A stretch of DNA of 13,470 nucleotides, taken from contig CAZSGY010000018.1 of assembly GCA_964606975.1 (NCBI GenBank), forward strand, positions 1 to 13,470, written 5' to 3'. Below are positions 1 to 4,962 of the stretch, in pieces. A program made the position numbers and the translations under genes. Position 1 is the stretch's first letter. Each line of letters starts with the position of its first letter. A model generated the notes under the pieces. It saw only the letters and a program-made list of their open reading frames with translations. It was not told the origin of the DNA and did no database searches. This DNA is from UBA8517 sp964606975 (lineage in GTDB: Bacteria; Patescibacteriota; Microgenomatia; UBA8517).

Positions 1-1335
1 CAAATATATAAATATGTTTTGGACAAAGAAAGATCGCTTGATTACGGCGGAAAGTGCGTTGAGCCGTACCACCATATTCCCCCGGAAATAATCAGTAGAT
101 GGAAAGCCGCCGGCGAAACAAATAAGGCTGATATTGTTTTGGTTGAACTTGGCGGAACGGTCGGAGAATACGAAGGTTTGTTATTTTTTGAAGCCTACCG
201 CAGACTTAAACTTCAAGTTCCAAAAGATGTTGCTTTAGTACATGTCGGATACCTGCCAGCACCCGGTAATATAGGTGAACTCAAAAGTAAGCCCATTCAG
301 CAATCAATTTCCACTTTGAATTCACTTGGAATTATGCCGGATTTTGTTGTAGGCAGGGCAGAAAAGCCAGTGGACGATAAAAGGAAAGAAAAAATTGCCT
401 TGGCATCCGGTCTGCCGATTGAGAATATTATCAGTAACCCAGACTTGGATTCTGTGTATAAAGTTCCCCTGTTCCTTAAAAAAGAGAAATTAGACATTAA
501 GATTCTTAAAAGACTAAGTTTTAAACGTAATAAACCGGATTTAAGCAAATGGACGGAAATGGTAAATAAAATACAAAGCAAAAAAAATAAAGCAGTTAAA
601 ATTGCCGTAGTAGGCAAATATCAGAAAAGCGGCGATTACATACTTCAGGATAGTTATGTAAGCGTTGTAGAGGCCCTGAGGCACGCAGCGGCGAAAGTAG
701 ATATTGGTCTAAACCTTGATTGGATAGATTCTGAAGATAAAAATATGGATTTGTCGGGTCATGATGCCGTTTTGGTTCCCCAAGGGTGGGGAAAACGCGG
801 AATAGAAGGAAAAATTAAAGCAGTTGAATTTGCCAGGGAAAACAATATCCCATACCTCGGCCTTTGCTTCGGAATGCAAATGGCTACTATTGAATTTGCC
901 AGAAATGTTTTGGGCTATAAAGATGCCAATACCGAAGAGGCAGAAGACGGAACAAAACATCCGGTGATTCATACAATGGATTACCAAAAAGAACTCATCA
1001 AAAATAAAAAATTTGGTGGCACAATCAGACTTGGAGCATGGCCTTTGAAAATTAAAAAAGGAACTCTTGTTTCAAAAATATACAAAGGTAAAACTTTGGT
1101 TTCGGACGAGCGGCATAGGCACAGATATGAGTTTAATAATAAATACCGCGAGGCCTACGAAAAACGCGGCTTTGTAATCTCAGGAACGTCTCCCGATGGG
1201 AAATTGGTCGAAGCGATCGAAATTAAAGGGCATAAATTTTTTGTAGGAACCCAGTATCACCCTGAATATATAAGCCGTGCACTATCTCCCCACCCCATAT
1301 TTGTAGAATTTTTGAAGGCGGCCGCCGATAAGTAA
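1..1335 (+). CDS. pyrG: CTP synthase, 5'-truncated by window edge
   Basis: CTP synthase aminates UTP to CTP using ATP and glutamine, the last step of de novo pyrimidine nucleotide synthesis in the cytoplasm. The frame is open from base 1 (QIYKYVLDKERS...), so the start lies upstream; about 95-100 N-terminal residues, including the synthetase P-loop, are missing compared with the usual 535-545 aa. The visible synthetase half has the KERSLDYGG stretch, the ELGGTVGEYE motif (normally GGTVGDIE) and DSVYKVPLFL. The C-terminal class I glutamine amidotransferase domain shows the nucleophile-elbow motif GLCFGMQ and the HPEY pair of the Cys-His-Glu triad. The usual PGGFG glycine loop reads PQGWGKRG, which is divergent, but the catalytic residues are present, so an active glutamine-dependent enzyme is expected. 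The stop codon is followed at once by a 6-bp hairpin and the promoter element of the tRNA cluster. Confidence 0.95.
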   Translation, partial: QIYKYVLDKERSLDYGGKCVEPYHHIPPEIISRWKAAGETNKADIVLVELGGTVGEYEGLLFFEAYRRLKLQVPKDVALVHVGYLPAPGNIGELKSKPIQQSISTLNSLGIMPDFVVGRAEKPVDDKRKEKIALASGLPIENIISNPDLDSVYKVPLFLKKEKLDIKILKRLSFKRNKPDLSKWTEMVNKIQSKKNKAVKIAVVGKYQKSGDYILQDSYVSVVEALRHAAAKVDIGLNLDWIDSEDKNMDLSGHDAVLVPQGWGKRGIEGKIKAVEFARENNIPYLGLCFGMQMATIEFARNVLGYKDANTEEAEDGTKHPVIHTMDYQKELIKNKKFGGTIRLGAWPLKIKKGTLVSKIYKGKTLVSDERHRHRYEFNNKYREAYEKRGFVISGTSPDGKLVEAIEIKGHKFFVGTQYHPEYISRALSPHPIFVEFLKAAADK

Positions 1336-1376
1336 AGCTTGCCACTCGGCAAGAATACCAGCCTCGTGGTAAAATA
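1335..1376 (+). repeat. 42-bp tRNA-linked element, copy 1
   Basis: This element is two conserved blocks, AAGCTTGCCACTCGGCAA (1335-1352) and GCCTCGTGGTAAAATA (1361-1376), separated by 8 nt. Both blocks recur exactly, in inverted orientation and with the same 8-nt spacing, at 4963-5004; 36 of 42 positions match overall. The first block forms a hairpin (CTTGCC 1338-1343, loop ACTC, GGCAAG 1348-1353). The second carries an extended -10 box. The copy begins inside the pyrG stop codon and ends 8 nt before tRNA-Leu. Confidence 0.85.
1367..1375 (+). promoter_or_regulatory. Extended -10 promoter of tRNA-Leu
   Basis: TG-G-TAAAAT is an extended -10 box. Its last base is 9 nt before the first base of tRNA-Leu, the same geometry as the TG-G-TATAAT box before tRNA-Gly. 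No convincing -35 is seen; TTGCCA at 1339-1344 is too far upstream (25-nt gap). Confidence 0.6.
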
Positions 1377-1384
1377 TGACGCAA

Positions 1385-1471
1385 GCCGAGGTGGCGAAAT
1401 GGTATACGCAAAAGCCTTAAGAGCTTTCGAGTGCATAACTCATGCGGGTCCGAATCCCGCCCTCGGCACCA
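1385..1471 (+). tRNA. tRNA-Leu (anticodon UAA)
   Basis: Acceptor strands GCCGAGG (1385-1391) and CCTCGGC (1461-1467) pair fully, followed by discriminator A and an encoded CCA (1469-1471). The anticodon stem AAAGC/GCTTT encloses the loop CTTAAGA, giving anticodon TAA, which reads UUA/UUG. The long variable arm typical of class II tRNAs (about 1429-1443) and the T-arm GCGGG-TCCGAAT-CCCGC are visible. It is the first tRNA of a three-tRNA cluster, just downstream of the 42-bp promoter element. Confidence 0.97.
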
Positions 1472-1472
1472 C

Positions 1473-1497
1473 GGAGTGTAAGCAAAGCTTGCATTCC
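1473..1497 (+). other. Inter-tRNA hairpin
   Basis: GGAGTGTAAGC (1473-1483) pairs with GCTTGCATTCC (1487-1497) over 11 bp with two G-U pairs and an AAA loop. It starts right after the tRNA-Leu CCA end and stops 8 nt before tRNA-Pro. The following TTATAATT is a poor T-tract, so an RNase processing signal in a Leu-Pro co-transcript seems at least as likely as a terminator. Confidence 0.5.
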
Positions 1498-1505
1498 TTA
1501 TAATT

Positions 1506-1581
1506 CGGAGTGTAGCGCAGTTGGTAGCGCGCCACGTTTGGGACGTGGAGGTCCCCGGTTCGAGCCCGGGCACTCCGACCA
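1506..1581 (+). tRNA. tRNA-Pro (anticodon UGG)
   Basis: Acceptor strands CGGAGTG (1506-1512) and CACTCCG (1571-1577) pair fully, followed by discriminator A and an encoded CCA (1579-1581). The anticodon stem CCACG/CGTGG encloses TTTGGGA, giving anticodon TGG. The T-arm is CCCGG-TTCGAGC-CCGGG. The only TATAAT nearby (1499-1504) is too close to the 5' end to be its promoter, so co-transcription with tRNA-Leu is likely. Confidence 0.97.
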
Positions 1582-1588
1582 ATAAATT

Positions 1589-1597
1589 TGGTATAAT
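1589..1597 (+). promoter_or_regulatory. Extended -10 promoter of tRNA-Gly
   Basis: TG-G-TATAAT is a consensus extended -10 box ending 9 nt before the tRNA-Gly 5' end. A -35 would fall inside the tRNA-Pro 3' end, where no match is seen, so the extended -10 must carry recognition. Confidence 0.65.
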
Positions 1598-1606
1598 ATT
1601 TTTCGT

Positions 1607-1677
1607 GCGGGATTAGTTAATCGGCTTAACAACAGCTTTCCAAGCTGTGAAGAGGGGTTCGACTCCCCTATCCCGCT
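1607..1677 (+). tRNA. tRNA-Gly (anticodon UCC)
   Basis: Acceptor strands GCGGGAT (1607-1613) and ATCCCGC (1670-1676) pair fully; the discriminator is T1677. The anticodon stem ACAGC/GCTGT encloses TTTCCAA, giving anticodon TCC. The T-arm is AGGGG-TTCGACT-CCCCT. The next three bases are CCG, so CCA is not encoded and must be added, unlike tRNA-Leu and tRNA-Pro beside it. Confidence 0.97.
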
Positions 1678-1701
1678 CCGAATGAAACAAGGAGAAAGGG
1701 A

Positions 1702-1723
1702 CAAGCTGCTTATCCCGCTCCGA
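1702..1723 (+). pseudogene. tRNA-Gly 3'-end remnant lacking the T-arm
   Basis: CAAGCTG (1702-1708) matches 1641-1647 of tRNA-Gly, and after CT the 13-mer TATCCCGCTCCGA (1711-1723) repeats 1669-1681 exactly (acceptor 3' strand plus 5 bases beyond). The order is that of the real tRNA, but the variable loop and T-arm between the two pieces are gone. It could be left from a duplication or from integration into the tRNA 3' end; nothing else supports a mobile element. Confidence 0.55.
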
Positions 1724-1728
1724 GTAGT

Positions 1729-2427
1729 TTATTCTGCTTTTGAAGACCCCACCACAATTTGTATATCTGTGGTTGAATTTGCGGCCAAAGTCTGGCTTTC
1801 ACCGATAACGTAGTTTTTAGAAAGCGTGTCCTCAATTTTCTCGATAACCGCTGCATCCACTGTCGATTTTGCCTTAATAATCGTCTCCTTATAATCATAG
1901 GTTGCTGCGTTTGCTGTAGACACTACGTTAAAATCGGCTGCCGTTAAAAGAGTTTTTACCTTACCGGCTTCACCTGCAATTCCGGATCCGTTAAATATGG
2001 CAACATCAAATTCAGAAACATCGATATTGGCTTGAGGGGTCGGTGTCGGATTACTTACCGGTGCCGTAGTAGCCAGGGGTACCGGGGTCTTTTTGACTTC
2101 AATTGTATTTACACCCTTTTGGTAAAAGAATACCCCGCCCAGTATTGCTCCCAAAATAAACAAACCCGGAATTATAATCCAAAATACAGGAGATTTTTGT
2201 TTATAGACAGGAGGGTCATCGTCCAGGGGTTTATAAAATTGCCTCTCTCCTTCTGTGGGCTTCTCGCTTACTTCCGGAATGCCACCCGCGCTTTCATTAA
2301 AAATTTCAGGCTCGGGTTTTTCTACTTCAGGTTCCCGGTGTGACTCTTCATGGTGAGCATCATTAGGAATTTCAATCTCCTCTACAACCATTCTGTGTCT
2401 CGCTGATGTTTCTTCCTTCTCCGGCAT
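1729..2427 (-). CDS. Membrane-anchored LytR_C-domain protein
   Basis: This 232-aa protein has three parts. Residues 1-78 are a hydrophilic Glu/Pro-rich segment expected in the cytoplasm. One membrane span lies at about 79-102 (SPVFWIIIPGLFILGAILGG). A Pro/Thr linker (about 113-133) leads to a C-terminal domain (about 138-227) with the LytR_C pattern FDVAIFNGSGIAGEAGKV, an NAATYDY segment and a final DIQIVVG strand. That domain usually follows the LCP catalytic domain of LytR-CpsA-Psr proteins, which attach glycopolymers to the wall. The catalytic domain is absent here, so an accessory or binding role outside the cell is only inferred. The ATG at 2427 (MPEKEETSAR) is preferred over a possible start at 2499, which would prepend 24 odd Cys/Asn-rich residues and lie upstream of the TATACT promoter box. 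The gene converges on the tRNA cluster. Confidence 0.8.
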   Translation of the reverse strand: MPEKEETSARHRMVVEEIEIPNDAHHEESHREPEVEKPEPEIFNESAGGIPEVSEKPTEGERQFYKPLDDDPPVYKQKSPVFWIIIPGLFILGAILGGVFFYQKGVNTIEVKKTPVPLATTAPVSNPTPTPQANIDVSEFDVAIFNGSGIAGEAGKVKTLLTAADFNVVSTANAATYDYKETIIKAKSTVDAAVIEKIEDTLSKNYVIGESQTLAANSTTDIQIVVGSSKAE

Positions 2428-2440
2428 AGGTAATGTATTT

Positions 2441-2470
2441 AGTATATAGACATTCAAACTTAAATAGCAA
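2441..2470 (-). promoter_or_regulatory. Promoter of the LytR_C gene
   Basis: On the minus strand TTGCTA (2470-2465), an 18-nt spacer and TATACT (2446-2441) precede the ATG at 2427. The 13-nt gap between -10 and ATG implies a leader of about 6 nt without a Shine-Dalgarno site. Confidence 0.5.
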
Positions 2471-2497
2471 TAACAAATATTAAAATTTTTGGTCAAC

Positions 2498-2548
2498 AAA
2501 AACCACTGCCTAACTATTCTCTATTTATTAGTGAAAATAGTATTTAGG
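2498..2548 (-). terminator. Probable terminator of the secreted-protein gene
   Basis: Just after the stop codon at 2550, the strands 2548-2533 and 2521-2509 can pair: CCTAA/TTAGG, a short bulge, then CTATTTTC/GAGAATAG with one T-G pair. A run of five T follows on the minus strand (2502-2498). The stem is A+T-rich and bulged, so strength is uncertain. Confidence 0.45.
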
Positions 2549-2549
2549 T

Positions 2550-3143
2550 TCAAACACCCGGTGTTGCTGTGGGTATAGCACTTGCTGATGGTGATGGCGA
2601 CGCAACCGATGTCGGTGTCGCGACAGGAGCGGAAAATCCGCTCAAAAGCTTACTTAGCCACCCGAACAAGCTAACCCCCTCTAAGGCTTCACTAAGGCTT
2701 GTCTCCAGTTCTGTTAGGTTTTCTTCCAGCGATGCTATTGATTCATCAATTACTGTCTGATCCGTACCGGAAACTCTTTCTCTGGTTCTGGTTAATTTTT
2801 GAATCTCGTTACGCATCCTAACTATTTCACTTCTCACCTCGCCTGCATTTTTATAATCCGGACCAATAATAAATTTCAAAAATCCGGGACGCCCCGACAT
2901 ATCTTTAAGCGCGCCTTCTGCTGTCGCTTGTGATTCTTCAGTAATTTGAATAGTTTGCTGAAGTTCTTGTCTGGCTGTAGGATTTTTGACTTTGCTTTCC
3001 AACTCGGTGAGTGTCTGAGTCGTATTTGCAACGCCACTTCCCTTGCCATTATTGCCTTGCGCATTATCGCTTTTGGCTGAAACGGCAAAAGCTGCTGTAC
3101 CTAGAAAAAATATAGAGATCAAGATGGTTACTAATTTTTTAAT
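2550..3143 (-). CDS. Secreted coiled-coil protein of unknown function, AUU start
   Basis: I do not recognise a named family. Read from ATT at 3143, the 197-aa product begins (M)KKLVTILIS, a standard Sec signal peptide with cleavage expected after about A23 (VSA). A Gly/Asn-rich stretch (about 28-40) precedes helical, heptad-like segments (about 42-80 and 98-155). Between them is RPGFLKFIIGPDYKNAGEVR (85-104), which looks like the conserved core. The end has a short amphipathic LFGWLSKLL stretch (159-167) and a Pro/Ser/Thr/Ala tail (171-196) like wall-spanning linkers. No ATG, GTG or TTG gives the intact signal peptide: TTG at 3122 loses both lysines and has no ribosome site, and an in-frame TGA lies at 3152-3150. 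ATT sits 7 nt after AAGGGGGTG. An exported envelope role is inferred. Confidence 0.75.
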   Translation of the reverse strand: MKKLVTILISIFFLGTAAFAVSAKSDNAQGNNGKGSGVANTTQTLTELESKVKNPTARQELQQTIQITEESQATAEGALKDMSGRPGFLKFIIGPDYKNAGEVRSEIVRMRNEIQKLTRTRERVSGTDQTVIDESIASLEENLTELETSLSEALEGVSLFGWLSKLLSGFSAPVATPTSVASPSPSASAIPTATPGV

Positions 3144-3150
3144 ATTTGTT

Positions 3151-3159
3151 CACCCCCTT
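3151..3159 (-). promoter_or_regulatory. Strong Shine-Dalgarno site deciding the AUU start
   Basis: On the minus strand AAGGGGGTG (3159-3151) matches the anti-SD complement AAGGAGGTG at eight of nine bases and lies 7 nt before ATT at 3143. The GTG inside it opens a frame that stops after four codons (GTG AAC AAA TAT TAA), so it is not the start. Confidence 0.7.
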
Positions 3160-3170
3160 ACTAACGATTA

Positions 3171-3198
3171 ATAATACGGTATAAATTAAACATTTCAA
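3171..3198 (-). promoter_or_regulatory. Promoter of the secreted coiled-coil gene
   Basis: On the minus strand TTGAAA (3198-3193), a 16-nt spacer and TATTAT (3176-3171) place the transcript start near 3164, about 20 nt before ATT at 3143 and upstream of the Shine-Dalgarno site. The -35 overlaps the stop codon of the six-cysteine gene. Confidence 0.55.
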
Positions 3199-3515
3199 AA
3201 CGTTAAATTGCTACAATTATCTTTAACACCTCCATAGCAATAATATTCGCAAATATCATATTTTCTTGAATATTTCCTACAACTTAGCTGTTGTTTAATG
3301 CCGATACACGCTTTAACACAGCCGCCTTCGGGTATCTCTAATAATTCCATCTTCTTTTCATCAAAGCTCGAATCGTAATCATCTCTTAGTTTATATTCAG
3401 AAATCACAGAGCGTTGTGACAACAATTGGAATAGCACAAACAAAAGTAAACTTATTAAAAAAAATAGGAAAAACAATTTAGGAATATTAAATTTTCCTGT
3501 ACTAATCACCCTCAT
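3195..3515 (-). CDS. Small membrane-anchored six-cysteine protein
   Basis: This 106-aa protein matches no family I know. It has a short basic N-terminus, a strong hydrophobic span (about 12-33, signal anchor or signal peptide), a charged stalk (about 40-60) and a C-terminal cysteine module with C66, C70, C79, C89, C93 and C101. C66-x3-C70 and C89-x3-C93 form a twin CX3C pattern that could staple a helical hairpin by two disulfides. The orientation should put the module outside the cell, where a DsbA-like enzyme such as the one encoded at 5034 could oxidise it; that link is inference. A TTGACT-17-GATACT promoter placed 5 nt before the ATG supports both the start and the reality of the gene. 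The stop codon abuts the promoter of the next gene on this strand. Confidence 0.6.
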   Translation of the reverse strand: MRVISTGKFNIPKLFFLFFLISLLLFVLFQLLSQRSVISEYKLRDDYDSSFDEKKMELLEIPEGGCVKACIGIKQQLSCRKYSRKYDICEYYCYGGVKDNCSNLTF

Positions 3516-3520
3516 AATTA

Positions 3521-3549
3521 AGTATCAGATATCGAGAAAGAGAAGTCAA
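3521..3549 (-). promoter_or_regulatory. Leaderless-type promoter of the six-cysteine gene
   Basis: On the minus strand TTGACT (3549-3544), a 17-nt spacer and GATACT (3526-3521) are followed after only 5 nt by the ATG at 3515. Transcription should start at or within 1-2 nt of the start codon, leaving no room for a ribosome site. Confidence 0.65.
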
Positions 3550-3749
3550 ACAGTGTGGGAGTCGAAGACTCTCTTAATTTAGAATAAATAATAACATCAA
3601 TATAACCGATCCACACCAACTTCGATATATTTTAAAAATTAATCATTCTTTGTTAAGGGATCTTTTAATGGTCTACAGCGTCTGGTACTGAGTGTTCCAA
3701 AAGTTACTCCTAGGTAATTTTTAAAAAGATGTGCTAGACAGGTGTTAAA

Positions 3750-3755
3750 TATAAT
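3750..3755 (+). promoter_or_regulatory. -10 box of the 74-aa gene
   Basis: A consensus TATAAT ends 7 nt before ATG 3763, consistent with a leaderless transcript. No good -35 is visible at 16-19 nt. Confidence 0.5.
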
Positions 3756-3762
3756 GTGTAAG

Positions 3763-3987
3763 ATGAATCTATCTAAAAACAAAATGGCCGAACGGAAACC
3801 GGAACACACACAAGATTGGTACATTGACGATGACGGTTTTAGAGACACTCTCGAAGAAATGGCAGATCACCTGGAAAGTAAGTACTCCGGCACATTACCC
3901 TCCTCTGTCGCTCAAAGGCTGGGAGAATTAAAAGAGGAAATGGCCAAGATTAAAATTTCCCCGGTATACAATACCAATAATTCTTAA
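3763..3987 (+). CDS. Small acidic hypothetical protein
   Basis: This is a 74-aa soluble protein with no family I recognise, no signal peptide and no membrane span. After a basic N-terminus (MNLSKNKMAERK) it has an acidic patch (DWYIDDD, about 19-25) and two likely helices: DTLEEMADHLESKY (about 29-42) and VAQRLGELKEEMAKIK (about 49-64), with an SGTLPSS turn between. A helical hairpin that binds a partner is plausible but unproven. I place the start at 3763, 7 nt after TATAAT; GTG at 3742 lies upstream of that box, and ATG at 3784 is a fallback. No Shine-Dalgarno site is seen. Codon use looks like that of the chromosomal genes around it, unlike the A+T-rich neighbour downstream. Confidence 0.5.
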   Translation: MNLSKNKMAERKPEHTQDWYIDDDGFRDTLEEMADHLESKYSGTLPSSVAQRLGELKEEMAKIKISPVYNTNNS

Positions 3988-4105
3988 CCCGCGTTTATAA
4001 TCTATAGCTTTTACCCACCCAATTTGACCAGTGGTGTTTTTAATGGCGATAGGTCGAATCCGAATTTGTAAGTAAAATTTATCAAAGAAATAGTAATATA
4101 TACAT

Positions 4106-4705
4106 ATGAGTGAATTGCTTGAAATTAGGCATGCAACTAGTTTAGTTGAAGTTATTAAATATTTTCAATTTGCCAAAATTGGACAAAAACTTTCCAAAAA
4201 TCATCCTCGAAACGAGAAATATTATGCAAAGCAATTTTTGATTGCTCCTGATTTATTGTTCGCTGCATATATGAATAATCAACTAATTGGAGTATTGCTT
4301 GGAAGTTTAGAGACAGACAAAGTTCTAATCGGAGAGTTTTATATTGAAAAGACATATCAAAAACAAGGTATTGGTGGTCAAATTCTTCGTGCAATGGAAG
4401 CAAACGTTATCAAACGCAATATCCATCATGTCTATTTGGGCGCAAATCCCAAAGCTGAAGGTTTCTATTTGAAAAATAACTATACCCCCGAATTGTTTGT
4501 AGAGTTTATTGGAAATAATCAAAAGGTAAAGATGGATGAATTGATTAGGCAGCATTCCAACTATCATGTAACCTGGCGACAGGATAAACACAATAGTTCA
4601 AAAGCGATATTCCAAACAAATAGCCTTAATAAAAAATTACAGGAGGATATACAAAGAACTTTCCCTACTGCTAAAACAATCTATCTTTTTACAAAAGACC
4701 TTTGA
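4106..4705 (+). CDS. GNAT-family N-acetyltransferase
   Basis: The 199-aa product belongs to the GNAT superfamily, which moves the acetyl group of acetyl-CoA to an amine. The core shows the beta-4 strand (VLIGEFYIEKTYQ), the acetyl-CoA pyrophosphate loop QKQGIG (85-90) opening helix alpha-3 (GQILRAMEANVI), then VYLGANPKAEGFYLKNNY (109-126), the usual beta-5/alpha-4 segment with the Tyr that often acts as general acid. About 60 residues follow the core (140-199) with no assigned function. The substrate cannot be told from sequence. The ATG at 4106 has no Shine-Dalgarno site and follows an A+T-rich tract (TAATAT 6 nt upstream could be a -10). The gene is visibly richer in A+T than pyrG or the repair genes and may have been acquired. 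It converges on tRNA-His. Confidence 0.85.
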   Translation: MSELLEIRHATSLVEVIKYFQFAKIGQKLSKNHPRNEKYYAKQFLIAPDLLFAAYMNNQLIGVLLGSLETDKVLIGEFYIEKTYQKQGIGGQILRAMEANVIKRNIHHVYLGANPKAEGFYLKNNYTPELFVEFIGNNQKVKMDELIRQHSNYHVTWRQDKHNSSKAIFQTNSLNKKLQEDIQRTFPTAKTIYLFTKDL

Positions 4706-4771
4706 TACCCAACAAGAAACTTCTAGTTGAAGATATAACCAAACAAAAAGCCTGGAGTTTGTTAAACAGTG

Positions 4772-4846
4772 GGTGGGAGAGCGGACTCGAACCGCCAACC
4801 TCTTCCTCCACAGGGAAGCGCTCTAACCGGTTGAGCTACACCCACC
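4772..4846 (-). tRNA. tRNA-His (anticodon GUG)
   Basis: On the minus strand the anticodon stem CTTCC/GGAAG encloses CTGTGGA, giving anticodon GTG. The 5' end carries an extra G (G-1, base 4846) facing discriminator C73 (base 4772), the identity mark of tRNA-His. Acceptor strands GTGGGTG and CTCCCAC pair except for a T-T mismatch at 6:67. The T-arm is GGCGG-TTCGAGT-CCGCT with one G-U pair. The bases after C73 are CAC, so CCA is not encoded in the canonical position. Confidence 0.93.
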
Positions 4847-4962
4847 ACGTCGAAATGGATTTCGCTAATAAGTTTCCGCTTTCGCTTAAACTTTAGCGCT
4901 CCATCATTACTCCTTTCCAAAATTATGTCATAATTTTGGGTGAAAACGATGTTCCACACCAG
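4847..4962 (-). other. Hairpin-rich leader between promoter element and tRNA-His
   Basis: On the minus strand, between the repeat at 4963-5004 and tRNA-His, lie a perfect 23-bp palindrome (4939-4917, arms CCAAAATTATG/CATAATTTTGG), a long hairpin (4898-4863, CGCTAA/TTAGCG plus AGTTT/AAACT around a GAAA loop) and a short one (4864-4851, CGAAA/TTTCG) that overlaps the long one by 2 nt. AAAGGAG (4916-4910) stands before ATG ATG GAG CGC TAA (4907-4893), a possible four-codon leader peptide. The function is unknown; it may be a processed tRNA precursor leader or an attenuator. Confidence 0.45.

Larger units (their letters stand above)
3516..3762. other. Divergent intergenic regulatory region
   Basis: This 247-bp gap lies between two divergent starts. 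It holds the promoter of the six-cysteine gene at its left end and the TATAAT box of the 74-aa gene at its right end. A 7-bp hairpin, GGGAGTC-GAA-GACTCTC (3557-3573), sits 7 bp upstream of the left -35 and could be an operator. I see nothing recognisable in 3574-3749. Confidence 0.4.

Noticed and set aside
1499..1504. TATAAT before tRNA-Pro
   Set aside because: It ends 1 nt before the mature tRNA, so transcription would begin inside the tRNA.
1223..1582. 119-aa minus-strand reading frame
   Set aside because: It is antisense to the pyrG end and two tRNAs; peptides like GVPGLEPGTSTSQT are the usual false translation of tRNA genes.
1498..1704. 68-aa minus-strand reading frame
   Set aside because: It lies on the complement of tRNA-Pro and tRNA-Gly and has no independent support.
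3639..3848. 69-aa minus-strand reading frame over the divergent intergenic region
   Set aside because: It runs antisense into the 74-aa gene, and there is no promoter or ribosome site and no protein-like pattern.
3996..4045. Possible terminator after the 74-aa gene (CCAC/GTGG then TTTTT)
   Set aside because: Only four base pairs with an 11-14 nt loop; too weak to list as a feature.
4040..4068. T-arm-like GGTCGAATCC as a tRNA fragment
   Set aside because: No acceptor or anticodon pairing flanks it, and the match is too short.
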